Shown piece after piece: positions 20,030 to 27,720 of a stretch of DNA of 64,000 nt. The translations under genes and the position numbers were made by a program. The notes beneath the pieces were generated by a model that was not told the DNA's origin, did no database searches, and saw only the letters and a program-made list of their open reading frames with translations. The stretch is taken from contig DHHQ01000026.1 of assembly GCA_002403375.1 (NCBI GenBank), positions 221,276 to 285,275 of the forward strand. Direction: 5' to 3'. This DNA comes from Thiobacillus denitrificans (lineage in GTDB: Bacteria > Pseudomonadota > Gammaproteobacteria > Burkholderiales > Thiobacillaceae). Each line of letters starts with the position of its first letter. Position 1 is the stretch's first letter.

Positions 20030-21400
20030 ATGCCTGTCAGCCAGTTGTCCCTGCGCCCACTCGTGGCGCCCCCCTTCACGGCCCCGTCCGCTCGTCCCTT
20101 CGTCGTCCACACCGCGCGCGACCTGGGCAAGATCACGCCGCTCGCGCGCCTGCCGGAATCGCGCCGCTTCGAGATGCAGGTCGTCGCGAGCGTCCTGCCC
20201 TTTCGTGTGAACCAGTACGTCATCGACGAGCTGATCGACTGGGACGAGGCCCCCGACGATCCGATCTTCCAGCTCGTCTTCCCGCAGCGCGGGATGCTCG
20301 ATGATGCGCATTTCGACGAAGTTGCCGCTCTGATCAAGCGCGAAGCCGGCAAGGACGAACTCGACGGCGCGATCGCGCGCATCCGCGCCGACCTCAACCC
20401 GCACCCGGCCGGGCAGATGGAACTCAACATGCCGCGCGACGCCGACGGCGCCCCGATCGAGGGCCTGCAGCACAAGTACCGCGAGACGGTGCTGTTCTTC
20501 CCGAGCCAGGGGCAGACCTGCCACAGCTACTGCAGCTTCTGCTTCCGCTGGGCGCAGTTCGTCGGCGACAAGTCGCTGCGCATCGCCAGCAGCGAGGCCG
20601 AGACGCTCAGGCGCTACCTCGCCGTGCACCCGGACGTCAGCGACCTGCTGCTGACCGGCGGCGACCCGATGGTGATGAAGACGGCGCATCTCGCGCGCTA
20701 CATCGAGCCTCTGCTGTCGCCCGCGCTTGCGCACGTGCAGACGCTGCGCATCGGCACCAAGGCGCTCTCGTTCTGGCCGCAGCGCTTCCTCGACGAGGAG
20801 GGCGACGCGCTGCTGCGCCTGCTCGAGCGCCTCACCCGCGCCGGCAAGCAGGTCGCGCTGATGGCGCACTACAACCACTGGCGCGAGCTCGACACGGCGA
20901 CGGCGCGCGAGGCGATCCGCCGGGTACGCGACACCGGCGCGGTGATCCGCGCCCAGGGCCCGCTGCTCGCCCACATCAACGACGATCCCGCCGTGTGGGC
21001 GCGGCTGTGGCGCGAGCAGGTGCGGCTCGGCATCCAGCCCTACTACCTGTTCGTCGAGCGCGACACCGGCGCGCGCCAGTATTTCGAGGTGCCGCTCGAG
21101 CGCGTCTGGCGCGTGTATCGCGAGGCGATGCAGCAGGTGTCGGGGGTGGCGCGCACCGCGCGCGGCCCCAGCATGAGCGCAGGCCCCGGCAAGGTCGAAG
21201 TGCAGGGCGTCACCGAGGTCGCCGGCGAGAAGGTGTTCGCGCTGCGCTTCATCCAGGGACGCAACCCGGACTGGGTGCAGCGCCCGTTCTTCGCGCGCTA
21301 CGACCCCGAGGCCACCTGGCTCGACCAGCTGCGGCCGGCGTTCGGCGAGACGAAGTGGTTCTGGCAGGACGAGTACGCGGCGCGCTGGGGCGCAGCCTGA
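20030..21400 (+). CDS. KamA-family radical SAM protein (lysine 2,3-aminomutase-like)
   Basis: The 456-residue protein belongs to the radical SAM/PLP aminomutase superfamily. The cluster-binding CHSYCSFC places cysteines at 164, 168 and 171. DLLLTGGDPMVM and LRIGTKALSFWPQR match the SAM-binding and barrel strands. The usual family sequence around the cluster is CRxxCRxCxRR; here it is CHSYCSFCFRWAQF, so it is a divergent branch. A candidate PLP lysine sits in SAGPGKVEV near the C-terminus. The start ATG 20030 has GAGGA at good spacing. The substrate is unknown. No efp or other beta-lysine genes are adjacent, so I do not call it EpmB. Confidence 0.8.
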   Translation: MPVSQLSLRPLVAPPFTAPSARPFVVHTARDLGKITPLARLPESRRFEMQVVASVLPFRVNQYVIDELIDWDEAPDDPIFQLVFPQRGMLDDAHFDEVAALIKREAGKDELDGAIARIRADLNPHPAGQMELNMPRDADGAPIEGLQHKYRETVLFFPSQGQTCHSYCSFCFRWAQFVGDKSLRIASSEAETLRRYLAVHPDVSDLLLTGGDPMVMKTAHLARYIEPLLSPALAHVQTLRIGTKALSFWPQRFLDEEGDALLRLLERLTRAGKQVALMAHYNHWRELDTATAREAIRRVRDTGAVIRAQGPLLAHINDDPAVWARLWREQVRLGIQPYYLFVERDTGARQYFEVPLERVWRVYREAMQQVSGVARTARGPSMSAGPGKVEVQGVTEVAGEKVFALRFIQGRNPDWVQRPFFARYDPEATWLDQLRPAFGETKWFWQDEYAARWGAA

Positions 21401-21524
21401 CCGGGCGGTCGCGTGATCCGGGCGGCGCGTTGAACTTCTTGCGCGACCGCCTGCCGGAAACGCGAGTAAGATTCCGCTGCGGGCAGATGCGCCCGCAGGT
21501 TTGCCATTCTTCCAGCCGAGAGCC

Positions 21525-22673
21525 ATGTCCCCGATCGCCCGCTTCGCCGCCTTTTCCCTTCTGACGTTCTCCCTGTCCGCCGCCGCGTCCGTTCCGCCGC
21601 CGCCGCAGCTCGCGGCCAAGTCGTGGGTGCTGATGGACGCCGCCAGCGGCAGCGTGCTGGTCGACCACCAGGGCAACATGCGCCTGCCGCCAGCCAGCCT
21701 CACCAAGCTGATGACCTCGCACGTCGCCGCGCTCGAACTGCAGCGCGGCCGCCTCAAGGAAACCGACCTCGTCACCATCAGCGAGAAGGCCTGGCGCATG
21801 GGCGGGTCGAAGATGTTCGTCATGGTCGGCGACCAGGTCGCGGTCAGCGACCTCCTGCGCGGCATCATCGTGCAGTCGGGCAACGACGCCAGCATCGCGC
21901 TCGCCGAGCATCTGGCGGGCGGCGAGGAGACCTTCGCCGCGATGATGAACGAGGAGGCGAAGCGCCTCGGGCTCGTCGACACGCACTTCGTCAACGCCAC
22001 CGGCTGGCCGGCCGAGGGCCACTATTCGAGCGCGCTCGACATGGCCAGGCTCGCGCGCGCCATCATCCTCGAGGATCCGCAGCACTATTCGCTGTACGCC
22101 GAGAAGGAGTTCGTCTGGAACAACATCAAGCAGCCGAACCGCAACCTGCTCTTGTGGCGCGACCCCAGCGTCGACGGCCTGAAGACCGGCCACACCGAGG
22201 AGGCCGGCTACTGCCTGGTCGCCTCCGCCCGGCGCGACGGCCAGCGCTTCATCGCGGCGGTGTTCGGCACCGACAGCGAGGCCGCGCGGGCGAACGAGAC
22301 GGCCAAGCTGCTCGGCTACGGCTTCAACTTCTTCGAGAGCAAGACCTTCCACAAGCAGGGCGAGACGGTGCAAGCCGTCGACGTCTGGAAGGGCGCCGCG
22401 CGCAGCGTCAACGCCGGTGTGGCGTCCGATTTCGCCGCCGCCCTGCCGAAAGGCTCGAGCGCCGCGTACCAGACGCGCGTCGTGCTGGCCGAGGGTGACG
22501 TCGTCGCGCCCGTCGCCGCCGGCGCGACGCTGGGACGGGTCGAGCTCGTCGACGCCGACGGCAAGCTGGTCATGCAGCAGCCGCTGGTCGCCCTCGAGGC
22601 GGTCGAGGCGGGCGGCTTCTTCCGCCGCGTGTGGGACGGCATCCGGCTGTTCTTCAGGGGGCTGTTCGGCTGA
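21525..22673 (+). CDS. dacC: D-alanyl-D-alanine carboxypeptidase (PBP5/6 type)
   Basis: This exported penicillin-binding protein trims the terminal D-Ala from peptidoglycan pentapeptides. The 382-residue precursor has a signal peptide (about residues 1-22) and the three active-site motifs: S58-x-x-K61 in PASLTKLMT, S118-G-N120, and K220-T-G in DGLKTGHTEEAGYC. The C-terminus FFRRVWDGIRLFFRGLFG is an amphipathic anchor helix typical of PBP5/6. ATG 21525 (MSPIARFAAF) is preferred over 21501 because it starts a clean signal peptide. Family members are named dacA, dacC or dacD, and the exact symbol is a guess. Confidence 0.93.
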   Translation: MSPIARFAAFSLLTFSLSAAASVPPPPQLAAKSWVLMDAASGSVLVDHQGNMRLPPASLTKLMTSHVAALELQRGRLKETDLVTISEKAWRMGGSKMFVMVGDQVAVSDLLRGIIVQSGNDASIALAEHLAGGEETFAAMMNEEAKRLGLVDTHFVNATGWPAEGHYSSALDMARLARAIILEDPQHYSLYAEKEFVWNNIKQPNRNLLLWRDPSVDGLKTGHTEEAGYCLVASARRDGQRFIAAVFGTDSEAARANETAKLLGYGFNFFESKTFHKQGETVQAVDVWKGAARSVNAGVASDFAAALPKGSSAAYQTRVVLAEGDVVAPVAAGATLGRVELVDADGKLVMQQPLVALEAVEAGGFFRRVWDGIRLFFRGLFG

Positions 22674-22705
22674 CGCGTCGGCGGCACGATTCGGGGAGGC
22701 ACGAG

Positions 22706-23167
22706 ATGGACGAAGCGATTCGAAACAAGGTTCTGAGCCTTCTCGCGCAGCACCGGATCATGACGATCGCCACGCTCAGGCCGGACGGCTGGCCGCAGGC
22801 GACGACGGTGGGCTACGCGAACGACGGCCTCACGCTCTACTTCCTGTGCGGCCGGGACAGCCAGAAGGCGGCCAACCTGGCGCGGGACGACCGGGTGTCG
22901 CTGACGATCGATCACGACACGCCCCAGGTGATGGAGATCGCCGGCCTTTCGATGGCGGCGCGCGCCCGGGCCGTGACCGATCCGGCCGAGGCGGAGCAGG
23001 CGCTGCGCCGGCTCATGGAGCGGTATCCGCAGCAGGACGAGCCGCTGCCGATTCCCATGCCGACGCCGGAGGAGGTCCGCATCTTCCGCGTGACCCCGAC
23101 CGTGATCTCCGTGCTCGACTACTCCATGGGCTTCGGACACACCGACCTCGTCACCTGCCAGGGCTGA
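22706..23167 (+). CDS. Pyridoxamine 5'-phosphate oxidase-fold family protein
   Basis: The 153-residue protein has the split-barrel flavin-binding pattern of the PNPOx-like superfamily: MTIATLRPDGWPQATTVGYA, LYFLCGRDSQKAANL and RVSLTIDHD, as in proteins that bind FMN, F420 or heme. It starts at ATG 22706 after GGGAGG. True PdxH is longer (about 215) and has a different C-terminus, so this is not called PdxH. It probably acts as a small flavoprotein of unknown substrate. A perfect terminator follows 29 bp after the stop. Confidence 0.8.
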   Translation: MDEAIRNKVLSLLAQHRIMTIATLRPDGWPQATTVGYANDGLTLYFLCGRDSQKAANLARDDRVSLTIDHDTPQVMEIAGLSMAARARAVTDPAEAEQALRRLMERYPQQDEPLPIPMPTPEEVRIFRVTPTVISVLDYSMGFGHTDLVTCQG

Positions 23168-23196
23168 CGCGCCCAAGCCGGCCGGTTGCGGAGCAA

Positions 23197-23228
23197 ACGA
23201 AAAGGGCTGCCGAGGCAGCCCTTTTCGT
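23197..23228. terminator. Perfect bidirectional rho-independent terminator
   Basis: ACGAAAAGGGCTGCC and GGCAGCCCTTTTCGT form a perfect 15-bp stem with a 2-base spacer (a 4-base loop after fraying). The A-run and T-run within the arms let it work on both strands. It separates the plus-strand dacC group from the minus-strand pyruvate dehydrogenase operon ending at 23269. Confidence 0.9.
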
Positions 23229-23268
23229 ACCGGGGCGGCGCTTGCTTCTTCGCCGCCCGCCGCCAGCC

Positions 23269-26200
23269 TTATTTCTTCGCCGTGCGACGCAGGCGGTTCA
23301 GCAGCCGCCGCGCCAGCTCGCCGAACAGCTCGGTCTGGGTCGGGTGCGGGAAGATCGCCTTGGCGACCTGGGTCAGCGTCATCTCGCCCGCCACCATCAT
23401 CACGCCGGTGCCGATCAGCGTGTCGGTGTGGTCGGCGAGGTAGTGCACGCCGATGATGCGGCCGGTCGCCTTGTCGGCGACGAGCTTGATCATGCCTTCG
23501 GTCTCGCCGGTGATCATCGCCTTGGCGTCGATGCTCATCGGCATCTTGGCCTCGACCGCGTCGATGCCCTTGGCCTTGGCCTGCGCCACCGAGAGGCCGA
23601 CGAAGCCGGCCTGCGGGCGCGAGAAGGTCACGCCGCAATCCTTGTCCTGGTCGTACTCGCTGGCGTGGCCGAGCAGGTTGGACGCGGCGACGCGGCCCTG
23701 GGTGGCGGCGGTGTGGGCGAGCATGTAGCCGCCGATCACGTCGCCGACCGCGTAGATGTTCGGCGCGGACGTCTGGCAGCGCGCGTCGACCTTGATCGCC
23801 GCGCCGTCGAGCTCGACGCCGACCTTGTCGAGGTTGAGCCGGCTGGTGTCGGGACGCTTGCCGGTCGCCATCAACACGATGTCGCAGTCGAACACCGATT
23901 CGACGCCTTCCTTGTTCGCGTAGCGCAGCTTCATCGCGCCGGGCTTGCCGGAGACCTCGTTGATCGCCGCGTTGGTGACGACGGTGATCTCCTTCTCCAG
24001 CGAGGCGATCAGCGTCTTGGCGATCTCGTCCTCGATTTCGGCGAGGATGCGCTCGTTGCGCTCGAGCATCAGCACCTCGGTGCCGAAGTCGCGGAAGATC
24101 TGTGCCATCTCGACGCCGATCACGCCGCCGCCGACGATGCCGAGCTTCTTCGGCGGGGTGGCGAGGTTCCAGATGGTGTCGGAGGTGACCACGCCGCCGC
24201 TCGCCAGGTTCTCGCGCGCGCCGGGAATCGGCGGCACGAAGGCCGGGGCGCCCGTGGCGATGACTGCCGCGCCGAATGAGACGGTGTAGGGCTCGCCCTC
24301 GACGGGGGTGATCTTCAGCGTGTGGGCGTCGACGAATTCGCCATAGCCTTCGCGCACGTCGATCTTCATGCCCTTGTCGGCCTTGAGCGCCATCTCGCCG
24401 CGGCTGGTCTGCACCCAGCGGCGATGCTTCTCGACCTGTTCCCAGTTCAATTTGGGCGTATTCGTGCCGTCGACGCCCATCTCGGCGTCGTGCGCGCGGT
24501 TGCGGATGTTGTCCGCCGCGGCGCGCCAGGCCTTCGACGGGATGCAGCCGCGCCACAGGCATTCGCCGCCGGGGAAGGGCTCGTTGTTGACCATCATGAC
24601 CTTGACGCCGTGGTCGGCCAGGTCGCGCGCGCAGTCCTCGCCGCCGGGGCCGCCGCCGACGACGACGACCTGCACGTCCCAGTTGCCTTCGGGGATCGGC
24701 GAGACGGGGGCGCTGGCGGTTGCGGCGGCGCCGCCGACCGCTTCAGCCGCGGCCGCGCCGCCCGCCATCCAGGCGTCGGGCGCCTCGATGGTCTGCTTCA
24801 GCGTGGCCAGATACAGCGCGACGTCGGCGCCGTTCAGCACGCGGTGGTCGCCGGTGATGGTGAACGGGGTTCCCTGCGGACCGTTCGCGGCGATCGCGAG
24901 GATCGCGGCGATGCCGGGGGTGGGGATCGCGGTGAAGTGCGACACCCCCAGCATGCCCATGTTGGAGATCGTGAAGGTGGGGTTGGAATACTCGGCCGGG
25001 GCGAGCTTGCGCACGCGGGCGCGCTCGACGAGCCCGGTCCAGTCGCCCTGCAGCGCTTCCAGCGATTTCTTCTCGATGCCGTGCAGGATCGGCACCACCA
25101 GGCCGCCGTCGTTCGACATCACGGCCACGCCGAAGTCGTGGTTCGCCCGCTCGACCAGCTTGTCGATCGGCTGGTAGGCCCAGTTCATGCGCGGGAACTT
25201 CGCCATCGCGACCGAGCAGGCCTTGGCGATCGCCACCGTCACCGAGACCTTGTTCGCCTTGGCGGCGGCGGTGAGCTTCGACGTGTCGATGTTCACCGTG
25301 ACGTTGAAGGTCGGCAAGGTCAGCGATGCGGTCATCGCGTGCGAGACCGCCTTTTCCATCGAGGTCATCGGACGGCCCTGGCCCGGCACGTCGACCTGCG
25401 GCAGCGCGTGCGCGACCTCGGCCATGCTGGGCCGCGCGCGCGCGACGTCGGCGGCGACGATCACGCCGGCCGGGCCGCTGCCGGCGAGACCGGCGATGTT
25501 CACGCCGAGCTGCGCCGCGACCTTGCGGGCGTAGGGCGAAGCCGGGCGGCCCGACACGCGCGCCACCGGCGGCACGTTGCCGGCGGCGGCGACCTGGGCG
25601 GGCGCGGCCTTGGGCACGGGGATGTTGGCCGGCTTGTCGGCCGGATGCGGCGCGACCTTGTGGGTGTCCTTGACCTTGTGCTCGGCGGAGATCGTCACGC
25701 CGGTGTCGTTGGCTTTCGACGCGTCGTCGACGATGAAGGCCATCGGGTGGCCGACCTCGACCACGCTGCCGACGTCGGCGATCGGGCCGGAGAGGAAGCC
25801 GTCCTGGAACACCTCGACGTCCATGATGGCCTTGTCGGTCTCGACCGTGGCGACGATGTCGCCGCGCTTGATGGCGTCGCCGGGCTGCTTCTCCCAGGTG
25901 ACGACGACGCCTTCGGTCATGGTGTCGGAAAGCTGCGGCATCACGATCGGCGTGCCGGCGTGATGCGGGATCATTTCGGTCGGGGCCTTCTCCTCGACGA
26001 CCTCGTCGGCGGCGATCGCGATGTCGCCCTGGGTGTCGGAGATGTAGCCGAGCGCGGCGCCGACGGCGATGGTCGCGCCGACGTCGGCGAGCGGGCCGGC
26101 GAGGTAACCGGCCTTGAACACCTCGACGTCCATGATGGCCTTGTCGGTCTCGACCGTGGCGACGATGTCGCCGCGCTCGACGCGGTCACCCGGCTGCTTT

Positions 26201-26271
26201 TCCCAGGTGACGACGACGCCCTCGGTCATGGTGTCCGAGAGCTGCGGCATGGTAATCGCGTAGTGGTTCAT
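23269..26271 (-). CDS. Fused pyruvate dehydrogenase E2-E3 (dihydrolipoyl acyltransferase + dihydrolipoyl dehydrogenase)
   Basis: A single 1000-residue frame joins two normally separate subunits. Residues 1-80 and 106-182 are tandem lipoyl domains, each with ETDKAIMDVEVF and lipoyl lysines at K44 and K147. A peripheral-subunit-binding domain lies near 243-282 (ASPYARKVAAQLGV), followed by the acyltransferase core at about 300-500 with catalytic H476 in DHRVLNGAD; most homologues have Asp where this has Asn480. After an Ala-rich linker, residues 530-1000 are a complete flavoprotein E3: VVVVGGGPGGEDCA, redox pair C571/C576 in GGECLWRGC, VGDVIGG and the C-terminal HPTQTE. It follows pdhA-pdhB on the minus strand. 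A heptamer-repeat cassette abuts its ATG and leaves no Shine-Dalgarno. Confidence 0.95.
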   Translation of the reverse strand: MNHYAITMPQLSDTMTEGVVVTWEKQPGDRVERGDIVATVETDKAIMDVEVFKAGYLAGPLADVGATIAVGAALGYISDTQGDIAIAADEVVEEKAPTEMIPHHAGTPIVMPQLSDTMTEGVVVTWEKQPGDAIKRGDIVATVETDKAIMDVEVFQDGFLSGPIADVGSVVEVGHPMAFIVDDASKANDTGVTISAEHKVKDTHKVAPHPADKPANIPVPKAAPAQVAAAGNVPPVARVSGRPASPYARKVAAQLGVNIAGLAGSGPAGVIVAADVARARPSMAEVAHALPQVDVPGQGRPMTSMEKAVSHAMTASLTLPTFNVTVNIDTSKLTAAAKANKVSVTVAIAKACSVAMAKFPRMNWAYQPIDKLVERANHDFGVAVMSNDGGLVVPILHGIEKKSLEALQGDWTGLVERARVRKLAPAEYSNPTFTISNMGMLGVSHFTAIPTPGIAAILAIAANGPQGTPFTITGDHRVLNGADVALYLATLKQTIEAPDAWMAGGAAAAEAVGGAAATASAPVSPIPEGNWDVQVVVVGGGPGGEDCARDLADHGVKVMMVNNEPFPGGECLWRGCIPSKAWRAAADNIRNRAHDAEMGVDGTNTPKLNWEQVEKHRRWVQTSRGEMALKADKGMKIDVREGYGEFVDAHTLKITPVEGEPYTVSFGAAVIATGAPAFVPPIPGARENLASGGVVTSDTIWNLATPPKKLGIVGGGVIGVEMAQIFRDFGTEVLMLERNERILAEIEDEIAKTLIASLEKEITVVTNAAINEVSGKPGAMKLRYANKEGVESVFDCDIVLMATGKRPDTSRLNLDKVGVELDGAAIKVDARCQTSAPNIYAVGDVIGGYMLAHTAATQGRVAASNLLGHASEYDQDKDCGVTFSRPQAGFVGLSVAQAKAKGIDAVEAKMPMSIDAKAMITGETEGMIKLVADKATGRIIGVHYLADHTDTLIGTGVMMVAGEMTLTQVAKAIFPHPTQTELFGELARRLLNRLRRTAKK

Positions 26272-26305
26272 AGGATTCAGGGGTCAGGATTCAGGGGTCA
26301 GGGGA
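26272..26305 (+). repeat. Left heptamer array of the S23 cassette
   Basis: Read on the plus strand, the units (counting the base at 26271) are TAGGATT, CAGGGGT, CAGGATT, CAGGGGT and CAGGGGA, five heptamers of the form CAGGNNN. The array starts directly at the E2-E3 start codon. On the minus strand it supplies the TGA stop of the S23 gene (26298-26300). Confidence 0.85.
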
Positions 26306-26669
26306 TTGGCGACAGTTTTGCGGTCAGCGCACTTCGCAGACCATGCAGCATGCGGCCAATTTCTCTCGTCTGTTCAAACAGGCCGAGCAATTCGGCTTCG
26401 GGGATGTATCCAAGCCTGTGTGCGAGTTCAAGCTGCGTTTCGGCTTCAGCCAGAGAACCCTGCGAAATTGAAACAAAACGCAAGTAGTCCTTCGTCGAAC
26501 GCCTTGCGTGACCTTCGGCGATGTTCGAGGGGATGGAAACCGCCGCGCGCTGAAGCTGGTTGGCCAGCGCATAGGTTTCCCGTGAGGGGAAGGATTCAGT
26601 GGCCCGGTAGATGTTTTCCGTCAGTTGCATCGCCATCTGCCAGACCTTTAGATCACGGTAGTTGTTCAC
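26298..26669 (-). CDS. Four-helix-bundle protein, S23/IVP family
   Basis: The 123-residue protein begins (V/M)NNYRDLKVWQMAMQLTENIY and contains SFPSRETYALANQLQRAAVSIPSNIAEG, the signature of the S23 family. These small pentamer-forming helical-bundle proteins are found in 23S rRNA intervening sequences and as orphan genes, and are related to the Avd protein of diversity-generating retroelements. Their function is unknown; nucleic-acid binding is suspected. No rRNA is nearby. The start is GTG 26669, whose first base is the last base of a repeat unit. AGGGG within the repeat, 7 nt upstream, is the only Shine-Dalgarno. The stop also lies in a repeat, so gene and repeats form one unit. Confidence 0.85.
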   Translation of the reverse strand: MNNYRDLKVWQMAMQLTENIYRATESFPSRETYALANQLQRAAVSIPSNIAEGHARRSTKDYLRFVSISQGSLAEAETQLELAHRLGYIPEAELLGLFEQTREIGRMLHGLRSALTAKLSPIP

Positions 26670-26701
26670 TCCCTGACCCCTGAATCCTGCCCCCCGACCC
26701 C
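26669..26701 (-). repeat. Right heptamer array of the S23 cassette
   Basis: On the minus strand the array reads GGGGTCGGGGGG, then CAGGATT, CAGGGGT and CAGGGAG. It begins directly after the pdhB TAA and ends at the first base of the S23 GTG start. It is inverted relative to the left array and shares 19 identical bases with it. Confidence 0.85.
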
Positions 26702-27685
26702 TTACGCCTTGCCGAACATCTTCAGCACCGCCTTCACCACGTCCTCGTGATCGGGGATCGTGGCCTTTTCCAGCGTGTGGTTGTAGGGCTGCGGCACCAG
26801 CGCGGAGTGCACGCGAACCGGCGCGGCGTCGAGCTCGAAGAAGCATTCCTCGTTGATGATGGCGATCACCTCGGAGCCGACGCCGACCGGCGCCTCGTCC
26901 TCTTCGGCGACGACGGCGCGGTGGGTCTTGCTGACCGAAGCCTTGATGCCGGCGCGATCCAGCGGCGCGAGCGAGTAGAGGTCGACGACCTCGGCCGAGA
27001 TGCCGTACTGCTTGTCGAGAATCTCGGCGGCCTTCAGGCACCAGTGCACCGAGATGTTGTAGCCGAACAGCGTGACGTCGGTGCCGGCGCGCGTGACTTC
27101 CGAGCCTTCCAGCGGGTGGAAGTATTCACCGTCGGGCACTTCGCCCTTCATGTTGTACATGAGCTCGTGTTCGTTGATGAACACCGGGTCGTCGCAGCGG
27201 ATCGCCGACTTCAGCAGACCATAGGCCTGCTTGGGGTTGGACGGCGTCACCACGCGCAGGCCGGCGATGCCCATGAACACCTTCTCCATGCGCGCCGAGT
27301 GCTGCGCGCCGAGCTGGTGCGCAGCGCCGCCGGCGGAGCGGAACACGCACGGCGCGGTCAACTGGCCGCCCGACATGTAGCGGACCTTGGCCGCGGAGTT
27401 GAACATCTGGTCCATCGCCAGCCAGGCGAAGTTGACCGACATGATCTCGACGATCGGGCGCACGCCGAGGAAGGACGCGCCGACCGCGAGGCCGGTGAAG
27501 CCGCCTTCGGAGATCGGGGTGTCCATCACGCGCAGCGGGCCGTATTTCTCGTACAGGCCCTTGGTGGCCTTGTAGGTGCCGCCGGCGACGCCGATGTCCT
27601 CGCCCATGCAGATGACCAGCGGGTCACGCGCCATTTCTTCGTCGTGGGCGCGCTGGATCGCTTCCCAGTACATGATGTTTGCCAT
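26702..27685 (-). CDS. pdhB: Pyruvate dehydrogenase E1 component, beta subunit
   Basis: PdhB is the beta subunit of heterotetrameric, thiamine-diphosphate-dependent E1. The 327-residue protein has the transketolase pyrimidine-binding half (GEDIGVAGGTYKATKGL, DTPISEGGFTGLAVGAS with the conserved Glu) and a C-terminal transketolase domain (VVDLYSLAPLDRAGI, VVAEED). Length and motifs fit the PdhB/AcoB family. The TAA stop at 26702-26704 is followed immediately by heptamer repeats of the S23 cassette. It lies 35 bp after pdhA. The pairing with a PDH-like alpha subunit favours pyruvate over acetoin as substrate. Confidence 0.92.
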   Translation of the reverse strand: MANIMYWEAIQRAHDEEMARDPLVICMGEDIGVAGGTYKATKGLYEKYGPLRVMDTPISEGGFTGLAVGASFLGVRPIVEIMSVNFAWLAMDQMFNSAAKVRYMSGGQLTAPCVFRSAGGAAHQLGAQHSARMEKVFMGIAGLRVVTPSNPKQAYGLLKSAIRCDDPVFINEHELMYNMKGEVPDGEYFHPLEGSEVTRAGTDVTLFGYNISVHWCLKAAEILDKQYGISAEVVDLYSLAPLDRAGIKASVSKTHRAVVAEEDEAPVGVGSEVIAIINEECFFELDAAPVRVHSALVPQPYNHTLEKATIPDHEDVVKAVLKMFGKA

Positions 27686-27720
27686 GCTTGTTCCTTTAAT
27701 TCAGTGTCGCGCAGGCGCTA

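Larger units (their letters stand above)
26272..26701 (-). mobile_element. S23-gene cassette bracketed by inverted heptamer arrays, inside the pdh operon
   Basis: The whole pdhB to E2-E3 gap is one 430-bp unit. It runs from the base after the pdhB stop codon to the base before the E2-E3 ATG. Both ends carry tandem CAGGNNN heptamers in inverted orientation and share a 19-bp core (CAGGATTCAGGGGTCAGGG at 26285-26303, its complement at 26671-26689). Inside is one small gene for a four-helix-bundle protein. No transposase is encoded and I see no target-site duplication, so calling it mobile is an inference from the boundaries, the inverted repeats and a related array in the aminopeptidase gene. 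Confidence 0.5.

Noticed and set aside
26298..26669. S23 gene as part of a 23S rRNA intervening sequence
   Set aside because: No rRNA sequence flanks it; it lies between pyruvate dehydrogenase genes.
26306..26683. Plus-strand open frame opposite the S23 gene
   Set aside because: The minus-strand frame has clear S23 family motifs and sits exactly between the repeats; the plus frame has none.
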